From: a virus
Direction: 5' to 3' (one strand)
IMG/VR virus record: IMGVR_UViG_3300020156_000038
Location: 1-48,118 of that record
DNA length: 48,118 nt
Under the pieces are notes generated by a model. That model had not been told where the DNA came from. It searched no databases and saw only the letters and a program-made list of their open reading frames with translations. Below, piece after piece: positions 29,306-37,583 of the stretch; within the stretch, counting starts at the first letter, position 1; every line of letters begins with the position of its first letter. A program made the position numbers and the translations under genes.

Positions 29306-29328
29306 AGCGGCTTCGGCCGCTTTAGCTT
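29306..29328 (+). terminator. UUCG-tetraloop terminator after capsid gene
   Basis: AGCGGC-TTCG-GCCGCT is a 6-bp stem with the extra-stable UUCG loop, followed by TTAGCTTT. It lies 10 nt after the capsid stop and would reduce transcription into downstream genes, keeping capsid mRNA in excess. Confidence 0.75.
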
Positions 29329-29346
29329 TGCCGATGGAGAGTAGTC

Positions 29347-29880
29347 ATGGCTGAGACAGTTGATCCGAACAAGCAGAAGTTGGATGAGTCGATGGCAATC
29401 GACAGAATGCAGCCAACCTACGGTCTTAGTAAGGATCAGTTCGCGGAAGTGTACGACGGACAAGTGATCGACGGCGTTACACTCACGGTGTTCGAGAATA
29501 AGGTTACCGGAGCGTCAGGCGGTGGAGGGAATCTGCCCGTGGGTCTCGACGCCCTCGGGTTCTTGCCTTTCAGCGTCCCCAGCGTCGCAGTTGGGGAGTC
29601 GATTGACATCGGTACTCCGGACGTGTACACCGTTCTTAACGGCGTTTTGTCGGGGTTGAACCCGGCAGGTGTCACTACTACTTTCTCAGCTGTTCCTGCT
29701 GGCGGTGCTCCGGGTTTTGACGGAGAGGTTACTTTCGACAATGGCGGTGTTAACCCCATGACCGGCGTAATCGAAGGCACTGCTCTCGTAGGCGTCGGCG
29801 TATCAGTTGGTGCCGCACCGGATGCGGATTACATGCAGCTTCAACGGTATTATGCCGTGCAAGTTACCGCAGCTGCGTAA
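29347..29880 (+). CDS. Putative virion protein, 177 aa (possible head decoration)
   Basis: ATG 29347 follows GGAGAGTAGTC. The first ~50 residues are helical and polar; from ASGGGGNLPVG (about 58) the chain is Gly/Val/Ala/Thr-rich beta-type sequence (VPSVAVGESIDIG, GVTTTFSAVPAGGAP) with a final MQLQRYYAVQV strand. Codon use is noticeably less biased than in the capsid gene, hinting at separate acquisition. The position directly after the capsid suggests decoration or head fibre, but I recognise no family. Confidence 0.6.
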   Translation: MAETVDPNKQKLDESMAIDRMQPTYGLSKDQFAEVYDGQVIDGVTLTVFENKVTGASGGGGNLPVGLDALGFLPFSVPSVAVGESIDIGTPDVYTVLNGVLSGLNPAGVTTTFSAVPAGGAPGFDGEVTFDNGGVNPMTGVIEGTALVGVGVSVGAAPDADYMQLQRYYAVQVTAAA

Positions 29881-29918
29881 GCGAAACAATCACTTATCAT
29901 CTTCGAGGAGATACCATC

Positions 29919-30326
29919 ATGGCCAAGGCCAAGAAGCAGTTCACCACCGTCAAGGAAGCGCCGGTACCGGATGCGGGCCGCGCTCCCTACACGCCGGACG
30001 AAGCGCGCGAGCGCCGCGAACGTCACAACGTCGATCCCAATGCCGAACCCACCAAGGAAGACCGCGTCTACGGCGTGGCCTCCCGTGCGCGCTGGGAAGG
30101 TGGCGACGACATCGCTCAGCTGCATCGCGAATCGCGCCAGATCGAAGGCGCCGAAGTCAGCGAACAGGAGGAGGAAGAGGAAGAGGAAGAGACCTCGGCC
30201 TCCGATCTGACCGTCGCCGAACTGAAGGCTGCGCTGGAAGAAGCACAGGTCGAAATCCCGGCCGGTGCCAAGAAGGCTGACCTCGTCGCTCTGTACGAAG
30301 AGCACGGCCTCGGCGACGCCGAGTAA
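29919..30326 (+). CDS. Head-region protein with acidic linker and C-terminal HeH/SAP-like motif
   Basis: 135 aa. A charged, probably unstructured N-terminus is followed by an unbroken run of glutamates (about 86-94) and then SDLTVAELKAALEEAQVEI, PAGAKKADLVALYEEHG, the helix-extension-helix/SAP/Rho-N-like fold common at the ends of phage head proteins. It may bind DNA or scaffold at the connector. ATG follows GAGGAG. Confidence 0.7.
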   Translation: MAKAKKQFTTVKEAPVPDAGRAPYTPDEARERRERHNVDPNAEPTKEDRVYGVASRARWEGGDDIAQLHRESRQIEGAEVSEQEEEEEEEETSASDLTVAELKAALEEAQVEIPAGAKKADLVALYEEHGLGDAE

Positions 30327-30356
30327 CAGCCCAACTACGCGGAAGGAGAGAAGTCC

Positions 30357-30902
30357 ATGGCTCTGGAAATCGAAGACGGCACGGGCAAGTCGAACTCGAA
30401 CAGCTACGTCACTGTTGCACAGGCGCGTGAATATGCGCAGGCGCGAGGTGTCGTGCTTCCGGCCGAAGAACCGGCTGTGGAGGCGCTGCTGATCCAAGCC
30501 ATGGACTATCTCGAAGCGCAGCGCAGCCGGTACCAAGGTCGCAAGACGTGGCCTGTCGGCACCGTCGCACACCCGGCTGCACAGGCGCTTCAATGGCCGC
30601 GTACAGGCGTGATCATCGACTGCGATTACGCACTACCCGACAACGTGATTCCCACCGAGCTCAAGAATGCCCAGATGCAGCTCGGTATGGAAGTGTTTTC
30701 CGGTCTGGTACTCATGCCTTCCAGCGACGGACGTGTCGTCAAGCGCGAGAAGGTCGACGTCATCGAAACGGAGTACATGACCGGCCAGGACCTGGGAGCC
30801 GGTGGCTCGATGGGTCCATCGTTCCCAGCAGTTGACGCGCTGCTGGAACCTCTGTTCAACGCCTGCGGTGGCGGCTTCTTCCTCAAAACGGTGAGGGTGT
30901 GA
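30357..30902 (+). CDS. Head-tail connector (adaptor) protein
   Basis: 181 aa. SNSYVTVAQAREYAQARGV (14-32), LIQAMDYLEAQRSRYQGRKTW and ALQWPRTGVIID match the phage adaptor family often labelled 'DnaT-like ssDNA-binding'. Such proteins sit under the portal as the first neck ring. ATG 30357 follows GGAGAG; its stop overlaps the next start (TGATG). Confidence 0.82.
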   Translation: MALEIEDGTGKSNSNSYVTVAQAREYAQARGVVLPAEEPAVEALLIQAMDYLEAQRSRYQGRKTWPVGTVAHPAAQALQWPRTGVIIDCDYALPDNVIPTELKNAQMQLGMEVFSGLVLMPSSDGRVVKREKVDVIETEYMTGQDLGAGGSMGPSFPAVDALLEPLFNACGGGFFLKTVRV

Positions 30903-31285
30903 TGGGACGCTTTGACAGTTCGCAGCTTCTGGCAAAGCGTCTCATCGATTTGAATGGTGAAGACGCGGTGGTGACTGTGTTCACTACTACGACGCCAGAC
31001 CCGACGAAGCCGTGGCTTCCGGGGGAGAGTACTCCGCAGGATGTTCCTGTGCGAGCCGTGTTCCTCAACTACAACACGCAAGAAAGTGGCAAGACTTACG
31101 CTGACGGTACTGACATCCATCGTGACGACAAGAAGGTGTTGATCGCTGCGCTCGGGCTTCCTGTGGACCCGAACTTGCAGGGCACCATCACTCGCCAGGA
31201 TGGAACGAAGTTCCGTGTGATCAAGGTCAAGCTGCTCGATCCGAACGGACAGAAGATCCTCTTCGAAGTGCAGGCACGCGTATGA
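30902..31285 (+). CDS. Neck/head-closure protein
   Basis: 127 aa. The predicted fold is beta-rich (VPVRAVFLNYN, KKVLIAALGLPVD, FRVIKVKLLDPNGQKILFEVQARV), and the gene sits between adaptor and tail terminator, the usual place of the stopper protein that closes the filled head. Start overlaps the previous stop; the stop overlaps the next start (ATGA). Confidence 0.7.
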   Translation: MGRFDSSQLLAKRLIDLNGEDAVVTVFTTTTPDPTKPWLPGESTPQDVPVRAVFLNYNTQESGKTYADGTDIHRDDKKVLIAALGLPVDPNLQGTITRQDGTKFRVIKVKLLDPNGQKILFEVQARV

Positions 31286-31713
31286 CCACGACCACGCCCG
31301 TAGCGATTGATGAATGCGCCGCCATCATGAACACCATGGCGGCATCGTTGTATCCAACTGCCGTGGTCCGGTGGACCGGCAAGCAAAAGAACAACCCGCC
31401 AGCGGCAGACACTTCGTGGTTCCGTTGGACAATGCAGCATACCGAGGGTGGACAAGGTTCCCTCTCGTGTGAACACGGTGAGCGCCGGTGGCGTAGGAAT
31501 GGACTAATCATCGTGCAGTGTTTCGCGCCACTCGATAAAGGTGGCTTGACACTGGCACAGCGCATGGCCGAGTCGGTACGTGACGCTTACCAGGGACAGG
31601 ACACACCGGGCGGAGTATGGTTCCGCAACGCAACCACGCAGGAGGTCGGTATCGACGATGCGTGGTACCAAGTTAACGCTGTTATCCAATTCACATACGA
31701 CGAAGTGAGGTGA
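31282..31713 (+). CDS. Tail terminator protein (DUF4128-like)
   Basis: 143 aa. Its N-terminal helix, then a strand series ending RNATTQEVGIDDAWYQVNAVIQFTYDE, fits tail terminator proteins that cap the tail tube and set its length with the tape measure. Location just before the tail tube gene supports this. Start codon overlaps the stopper gene stop. Confidence 0.72.
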   Translation: MTTTTPVAIDECAAIMNTMAASLYPTAVVRWTGKQKNNPPAADTSWFRWTMQHTEGGQGSLSCEHGERRWRRNGLIIVQCFAPLDKGGLTLAQRMAESVRDAYQGQDTPGGVWFRNATTQEVGIDDAWYQVNAVIQFTYDEVR

Positions 31714-31717
31714 CACC

Positions 31718-33475
31718 ATGGCAATCTGCCCTCCGAAGAAGATCGACTCCAATGCCACCGGCGCTCGCTATGCGAAGGAACGGTGCCTTGGGGAACTGCC
31801 CGCCAACCCCATCTGGTACGCACTGGAGCCGAACAGCTACTCGGACTTCGGCGGTCAGATCACCACGGTGGCGCGCAATCCCATCAACCAGTCCCGTCAG
31901 CGCAAGAAGGGCGTGGTGACCGACAACGAGGCGTCCGGTGGTCTGAACCAGGACATCACGCAGTCCAACACCACCGACCTGCTGCAAGGCTTCGTCTTCG
32001 CCGATGCGCGTGAGCGCGGTACTACCAATTCGCTCGTGCGTGGTCAGTCGCTGCTCACGGCGGTCGATGCGGCCAATAGCGAGTACGAGTTCAACAACGT
32101 CGCCGCAGTCAGCGCTACGGTCGGTGCTGCGGGCACCGGCTACCGCGTGGGCGACCTGCTGAGCTACGCAACCGGCGCACAGAGCGCGGCGCGCTTCTAC
32201 GTCAGTGCCATCAACCCGGCCACGGGCGCTATCACTGCCGTCGCTGTGGACGACCCTGGCCTGCGCGGCGCGGCCCCGGCCAACCCGGTGGCTGTCACGG
32301 GAGGTAGCGGCACGGCCGCGACGCTGAACGTCACGTGGGGCGACGCACAGCCTGCTTTCATGATAGGTGACGTGGTGTTGGCAACGGGCTTCGCAGAAGC
32401 GGCCAACAACGGTCTGAAGAACGTCGATGCTTACACGTCCGGTGTACTCACTGTGAACGAAGCGCTGACTGCCGAAGCCGCACCGCCTGCGGATGCGAAG
32501 CTCGTGGCGGTAGGTCACACGTTCGCGGCGGCTGGCCTGTCCATCGTGATGAACGGTAAGCTGCCGCGTCTGACCAGTGCCGGTCCCATCGATCTGACCG
32601 ACTACGACTTCATCCCGGGTGAGTGGGTGTACCTCGACGGCTTCGTCAACAACGAAGGCTTCGCGCGCATCAGCGTGATCACCGCGACGTACATCGAGTT
32701 CGACAAGACCGACTGGCTGCCTGCGGCCGAAGCCGGTGCGGGCATCACGGTCACCCTGTACTACGGCACCATCATCCGCAACGAGTCCGACCCTGCTCTG
32801 ATCAAGCGCCAGACCTACCAGATCGAGCGCACGCTGGGCCAGGACGAGAACGGCACGATGTCCGAGTATCTGGTGGGCGCGGTGCCGAACGAGTTCACGC
32901 TGAACGTGGCGCAGGCGGATAAGGTGACGGTCGACATGACGTTCATCGCCATCGACAACGAACAGCGTGACGGTACGCAGGGTGTCAAGGCCGGTGCACG
33001 CCCGCCGCTGGTGATCGAAGACGCGTTCAATACGAGCTCGGACTTCAGCCGCATCAAGCTGGCGTCGGTCGACCCGCTCGATCCGAACCCCAAGCCGCTG
33101 TTCGCCTTCGCCACGGACCTGTCGCTGACGATCAACAACAACGTCACCGCCAACAAGGCGATCGGTGTACTCGGTGCGTTCGATACCTCGGCCGGTACGT
33201 TCGAAGTCGGTGGTTCCATCACGGCCTACTTCGCTTCGATCGAAGCGGTTCGTGCAGTGCGCAACAACGCGGACATCACCCTGGACTTCATCATGGTGAA
33301 GAACAACGCGGCGCTGCTGTTCGACATCCCGCTGCTGGCGCTGGGCAATGGCCGTCTTGCCGTCGAGCAGGACCAAGCCGTCACCCTGCCGCTGGACACC
33401 AGCGCGGCCGAGAACAAGTTCGGCAACACGCTGACCATGCAAGTGTTCCCCTACCTGCCGGATTCGGCAGGCTGA
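31718..33475 (+). CDS. Major tail tube protein with inserted Gly-rich domain
   Basis: 585 aa, longer than common tail tube proteins (200-350 aa). The tube core is seen in the N-terminus (YALEPNSYSDFGGQITTVARNP) and the C-terminal half (QIERTLGQDENGTMSEYLVGAVPNEFTLNV, ADITLDFIMVKNNAALLFDIP). Between about residues 120 and 210 lies an extra domain with GAAGTGYRVGDLLSYATGA and ITAVAVDDPGLRG, a repeat-like beta module found in phage tail and adhesin proteins; it would project from the tube surface. GAGGTGACACC precedes ATG. Confidence 0.83.
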   Translation: MAICPPKKIDSNATGARYAKERCLGELPANPIWYALEPNSYSDFGGQITTVARNPINQSRQRKKGVVTDNEASGGLNQDITQSNTTDLLQGFVFADARERGTTNSLVRGQSLLTAVDAANSEYEFNNVAAVSATVGAAGTGYRVGDLLSYATGAQSAARFYVSAINPATGAITAVAVDDPGLRGAAPANPVAVTGGSGTAATLNVTWGDAQPAFMIGDVVLATGFAEAANNGLKNVDAYTSGVLTVNEALTAEAAPPADAKLVAVGHTFAAAGLSIVMNGKLPRLTSAGPIDLTDYDFIPGEWVYLDGFVNNEGFARISVITATYIEFDKTDWLPAAEAGAGITVTLYYGTIIRNESDPALIKRQTYQIERTLGQDENGTMSEYLVGAVPNEFTLNVAQADKVTVDMTFIAIDNEQRDGTQGVKAGARPPLVIEDAFNTSSDFSRIKLASVDPLDPNPKPLFAFATDLSLTINNNVTANKAIGVLGAFDTSAGTFEVGGSITAYFASIEAVRAVRNNADITLDFIMVKNNAALLFDIPLLALGNGRLAVEQDQAVTLPLDTSAAENKFGNTLTMQVFPYLPDSAG

Positions 33476-33513
33476 TCCACAACCACAACGTTCATACAAC
33501 GGAGTAAGCTGCG

Positions 33514-33927
33514 ATGAGCAAGAAGACCATCTACGACAAGTTCGGCACGGACAAGAAGGCAGAGCAGGAAGGCATCATCCTCGACTACGGCGACGGCATG
33601 GAAATCCGTATCGCGCGGGCGGGCGGCAGCAACGTCAAGTTCGAGAAGTCGGTGCAGCAGAAGATGCGGAAGTATGGCCTCCAGGCCAAGCATGATCTGC
33701 TGGAACCGGAACAGCAGCGCGAAATCTTCCGCGAAGTGCTGGCCGAGACCGTGGTCCTGGGCTGGCAGGGCGTCACCGACAAGGATGGTAACACGCTGCC
33801 CTTCAGCAAGGACAACTGCATCCAGTTGTTCAAGGACCTGCCGGACCTGTTCGATGATGTGCTCGAGCAGTCGCGGAAGTCTTCGCTCTTCAAGCAGAAT
33901 CTCCTGGAGACCGAAGCGGGAAACTGA
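33514..33927 (+). CDS. Tail assembly chaperone, short form (G-like)
   Basis: 137 aa. Position between tail tube and tape measure, and a helical C-terminus (LFKDLPDLFDDVLEQSRKSSLFKQNLLETEAG), fit the lambda gpG-type chaperone that coats the tape measure before tube assembly. The last two sense codons plus the preceding base form the slippery heptamer G-GGA-AAC immediately before the TGA stop. Start ATG 33514 follows GGAGTAAGCTGCG. Confidence 0.85.
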   Translation: MSKKTIYDKFGTDKKAEQEGIILDYGDGMEIRIARAGGSNVKFEKSVQQKMRKYGLQAKHDLLEPEQQREIFREVLAETVVLGWQGVTDKDGNTLPFSKDNCIQLFKDLPDLFDDVLEQSRKSSLFKQNLLETEAGN

Positions 33928-34313
33928 AGGACGTCCTGCTCTACAGCCTTGGGATGGGCAAAGACGAGCGCGACATCGTAGAGAAGTGCATTCGGACGAG
34001 GCAACCTTTTCCGAATGCCATTCTCAACGCACCCGAGCTCGATCCAGGGTTGAATCTGTTCTACGTGGCGTTCCTGGACTTGACGTCATGTAGATCACTC
34101 GGATATGCTCAAGGTCCGATACCGTGGCTTGCGATACACCACTATTGCGATGCACACGACATCACAGGTGAGCAACGAGAGGACGTCTTCTACCATGTAG
34201 CCCATCTAGACAAGGTGTATTTGGACTGGTCGCTGGAGAAGACGAAAGCATCACTCGCCAATCAACAGCAAGCAGCGCCGAAGGCGCCTAAGCAACCAAA
34301 GAGGAAACGGTGA
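33514..34313 (+). CDS. Tail assembly chaperone, -1 frameshift fusion (GT-like)
   Basis: A -1 slip on G-GGA-AAC (33918-33924) bypasses TGA and continues CTG AAG GAC... in the frame holding 33954-34313, giving about 266 aa. The extension contains LKDVLLYSLGMGKDERDIVEK, IHHYCDAHDITGEQ and a basic Lys/Pro tail. No good ribosome-binding site precedes the ATG at 33954, which supports expression by frameshifting. In lambda a similar small fraction of GT is essential for tail assembly. Confidence 0.88.
33918..33924 (+). promoter_or_regulatory. Programmed -1 ribosomal frameshift site GGGAAAC
   Basis: GGGAAAC is a perfect X-XXY-YYZ heptamer in register with the zero frame (G GGA AAC TGA). The stop codon directly behind it may stimulate slippage. 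The -1 frame is open for 129 codons to 34313. Confidence 0.92.
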
Positions 34314-34747
34314 TGGCCACCATGCGGGGATTCTCCAAGCGTATCAAGGCAATTGCCGATGGTGTCGAGAAGAATGCGAACACCATGATGCGCAAGACGG
34401 TGATCACCGTTGCTTCTGCGGTTGCACTTCGTACTCCTGTCGACACCGGCCGCGCACGAGCTAACTGGCAAACCCAGATTGGCAGCGCGGCCGGTGGCGT
34501 AGTTAACGGCTTCCCCAGCGGCAGCAAGGGCAGCACCGGGGCCGCTGCGGCAGGTGTGGCAATTACCCAAGCCGTGCAGACCATGGAGAAGTACAGGCAG
34601 AGCGGCGTGGACGTCTACATCAGCAACAACCTGCCCTATATCGGCAGGCTGAACCAAGGTCATTCCAAGCAGGCACCAGCAGGTTTCATCGAGTCCGCCA
34701 TCATGGCGGGTCAGAACGCCATTCGTAAGTCGAGGCTCGTCAAGTGA
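34313..34747 (+). CDS. HK97 gp10-like tail/neck completion protein
   Basis: 144 aa. TVITVASAVALRTPVDTGRARANWQ (about 28-52) is the helix plus P-V-D-T-G-R-A-R-x-x-W signature of HK97 gp10-type proteins involved in head-tail joining or tail completion. DVYISNNLPYIGRLNQGHSKQAPAGFIESAI is the second typical block. It usually lies near the terminator gene; here it follows the chaperone. Start overlaps the fusion stop (TGATG). Confidence 0.85.
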   Translation: MATMRGFSKRIKAIADGVEKNANTMMRKTVITVASAVALRTPVDTGRARANWQTQIGSAAGGVVNGFPSGSKGSTGAAAAGVAITQAVQTMEKYRQSGVDVYISNNLPYIGRLNQGHSKQAPAGFIESAIMAGQNAIRKSRLVK

Positions 34748-37575
34748 CTACTGAACGCATTGACATCGTTGTACGCGAAGACGGCTCTCGTGTCGTCAAG
34801 CGCAACATCAGTGACATCGGCACTGCCGCTGACGATGCTGCGAACTCGCTGGACCTGATGAAGAACATCCTCACTGGTCTCGTGGCGGGTGGTATCCTCA
34901 CCGGCTTGCTGCGTATGGCTGATACGTACACCACCATCCAGAACAAGCTGCGGCTGGTCACCACCGGCACCGAGAACCTTGCGCGTGTCACCAAGGAACT
35001 GCAGGGTATCGCCAACGCCACCCGTACCGACTTCGAGTCCACCGCCGAGCTCTACAGTCGCATGGCCAACTCCTCGAAGGAGCTGGGCCTGTCGCAGCAG
35101 GACCTGTTGCGGTTCACCAAGTCGCTGAACCAAGCCGTCGTGCTGTCTGGCGCAACGGCCGAGGAAGCTGCGGGTGGCCTACGACAGCTGTCGCAAGGCT
35201 TGGCCGCTGGCGCGCTGCGCGGTGATGAGCTCAACAGCGTCATGGAGAACTTCCCCAAGGTGGCCGACGTCATCGCACAGGGCATGGGCAAGACCCGTGG
35301 CGAACTGCGTGCGCTCGGTGCCGAGGGCAAGATCACCGCCAACGACATCATCACCGCATTCCAGAAGGCGGAGAAGTCTCTTGCAGAGGACTTCGGCCAG
35401 ACTGTGCCTACGGTCGGCCAAGCGTTCACGGTGCTGAAGAACAACTTCCTCATCTTCATCGGCGAGATGGATCAGAAGCTGGGCGTGACGCAGAAGTTCT
35501 CGGAACTGATAATCAAGATTTCGGAAAACCTCGATACGTTGATCCCCATCCTTGCGGGCGTCGGTGTTGCGATGGGCGTGGCCTTTGCACCGGGCATCAT
35601 CGCTGCGTTCGCCAGCCAGATTCGTGGCCTGTGGGTGTTGATCTCTGCACATCCCATCGGCGCACTTGTAACTGCCTTGGCCGGTGTCGTCACAACGTTG
35701 TATCTCATGCGAGACGAGATCAAGCTGGGCATCGATGATACTACTACGCTGGGCGACCTGATGCGCGCGGCGTGGGAAGACATCGGCCCTGCCATCACCG
35801 CTGTCATGGACCTGGCTGCGCAGTTCTTCGCGTGGCTGACCAACACCAGCGGCGGTACATTCGATCAGCTGCTGAATGACATCGTCGGTTACGAGCACGC
35901 TTCGGAATCCACGTGGTTCAAGATTCTGCGTGTGGTGGTACAAGTGTTCGATATGATCGGCGGCACCATCCGTGGCGTGATGGCGGGCATCCATGCTGTC
36001 GTCATGAGCGTGATCGCCGCGCTGATGAACAACTTCGAACAGCTGGGCAACGCCTTCAACGCTGCGCTGAACTTCGACGGTGACGGTTTGCTCAATGCAG
36101 TACAGGCCAATTTGGACGGTTGGAAGAACGCTGGATCGAATATCGGTGAGACCTTCGGCGAGGCCTTCAAGCAAGAGCAGCTGCGGCAGTCTGAATCCGG
36201 TCTGGAGTCTTTGCTGGATCAGTGGACCAAGCGAGCAGCTGAGATTGGCAAGGCTCGCGCTGCGGCGCAAGGTGGCGAAGGTCAGCTGAATCCGGGTGGT
36301 CGCCCCACTGTCAAGCCGCCGGTGGATGCTGACGCTGCCAAGAAGGCTGCACGTGAACTGGAGCGTCTGAAGAGTGCGCTCGAGAACGTCATGGACGCTG
36401 CGGACCCGTTGGGCGCGGCGCAACGTCGCTTGGCCGAAGCGCAGGACATCCTGAATCGCGCGGTGAAGGCCGGTCTCATCGACCAGGAGAAGGCTGCGGA
36501 CGTGTATGGTAACCTGAAGGATCAGATGCGCGATCAGCTGGACCCGTTGGGTGCGGTCAACCGCATGCTGGACGAGAACATCAGCTTGCTGAAGCTCAGC
36601 AACGAGCAGCGCCAGATCGAGTCTGATCTGATGCAGTTCACTGAGCAGCTGCGCCGTGATGGTGTGAAGCTGTCGCAGGAAGAAGTTGCTGCGCTGCGAG
36701 CCAAGCTGGTGGTCGAGCAGGAACTGGCGCGCATTGCGCAGGCTCGTGATTCGATGGAGCAGAACAGCGTTGCCGGTCAGATGCGCGACTTCCAGGCGCA
36801 GGTCGAAGCGATGAAGCAACTGCTGGCGGACGCTAAGTCTGGGTTTACTTCGGGTGACGTTGCTGGCGAGCTCAGCAACATGCTGCCGTGGGCGAACCTG
36901 GAAGGCACCCAGGAGCAGATGAATGCGTACGTGGCGCTGCATCAGCAGATGTACGACCAGATCAAGGCGCTGGAGGATGCTTCCATCATCAACAGCACAA
37001 CGGCTGGTATGTTGCGCAACCAAGCGGATCGTCAGCTGCTGGAACAACGACTCAACTACACGCGCCAGTTCTTCGGTGCGTTGGCGCAGCTGTCCACCAG
37101 TGAGAACAAGAAGCTGGCACAGATCGGCAAGGCTGCGGCCATCGTACAGGCTACCATCGATGGTGTGTTGGCAGTGCAGAAGACGATGGCTGAGACGCCG
37201 TACCCGTACAACATACCGCTGGCTGCTGCGCAGGCGGCGCTGGCTGCGGCCAACGTGGCGCAGATTGCCAGCACGGGCTTCCGTACGGGCGGCACCATGA
37301 CCGTGGGCGGTAGCGGTGGCCCAGACAGTCAGCTGGTGGCGTTCAGGGCCACGCCGGGTGAGCAGGTGCAGGTTAACACCCCGGCGCAGGCGCGCGGCCT
37401 GGAGAACGCTGGCGGCACCACGGAGGTGTCGGTGCCGGTGACCATTGTCAACGTCAAGGACCCGGACGAGGTGCCCAACGCTCTCGCCAACAACCCGAAC
37501 TCGAAACAAGCGATCGTGAACATGCTGGCTGAAGACCCGGCTTCGTTCCGTCAAGCTCTGAATCTTAACAGCTGA
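34744..37575 (+). CDS. Tape measure protein
   Basis: 943 aa. The N-terminus (NKLRLVTTGTENLARVTKEL, VVLSGATAEEAAGGLRQLSQGLAAG) is the Tmp/TMP_2 domain common to siphovirus tape measures. Several hydrophobic segments (IPILAGVGVAMGVAFAPGI, IGALVTALAGVVTTLYL) may enter the host membrane during ejection. Long helical repeats (MDAADPLGAAQRRLAEAQ, then a similar DPLGAVNRMLDE) follow. At roughly 0.15 nm per residue the tail should be about 140 nm. GTG start overlaps the previous stop. Confidence 0.94.
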   Translation: MTTERIDIVVREDGSRVVKRNISDIGTAADDAANSLDLMKNILTGLVAGGILTGLLRMADTYTTIQNKLRLVTTGTENLARVTKELQGIANATRTDFESTAELYSRMANSSKELGLSQQDLLRFTKSLNQAVVLSGATAEEAAGGLRQLSQGLAAGALRGDELNSVMENFPKVADVIAQGMGKTRGELRALGAEGKITANDIITAFQKAEKSLAEDFGQTVPTVGQAFTVLKNNFLIFIGEMDQKLGVTQKFSELIIKISENLDTLIPILAGVGVAMGVAFAPGIIAAFASQIRGLWVLISAHPIGALVTALAGVVTTLYLMRDEIKLGIDDTTTLGDLMRAAWEDIGPAITAVMDLAAQFFAWLTNTSGGTFDQLLNDIVGYEHASESTWFKILRVVVQVFDMIGGTIRGVMAGIHAVVMSVIAALMNNFEQLGNAFNAALNFDGDGLLNAVQANLDGWKNAGSNIGETFGEAFKQEQLRQSESGLESLLDQWTKRAAEIGKARAAAQGGEGQLNPGGRPTVKPPVDADAAKKAARELERLKSALENVMDAADPLGAAQRRLAEAQDILNRAVKAGLIDQEKAADVYGNLKDQMRDQLDPLGAVNRMLDENISLLKLSNEQRQIESDLMQFTEQLRRDGVKLSQEEVAALRAKLVVEQELARIAQARDSMEQNSVAGQMRDFQAQVEAMKQLLADAKSGFTSGDVAGELSNMLPWANLEGTQEQMNAYVALHQQMYDQIKALEDASIINSTTAGMLRNQADRQLLEQRLNYTRQFFGALAQLSTSENKKLAQIGKAAAIVQATIDGVLAVQKTMAETPYPYNIPLAAAQAALAAANVAQIASTGFRTGGTMTVGGSGGPDSQLVAFRATPGEQVQVNTPAQARGLENAGGTTEVSVPVTIVNVKDPDEVPNALANNPNSKQAIVNMLAEDPASFRQALNLNS

Positions 37576-37583
37576 GGTGTAAC

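Noticed and set aside
33954-34313. Independent gene for the 119-aa frame after the tail chaperone
   Set aside because: There is no adequate ribosome-binding site and the frame is in exact -1 register with an upstream slippery heptamer, so it is treated as the frameshift extension.
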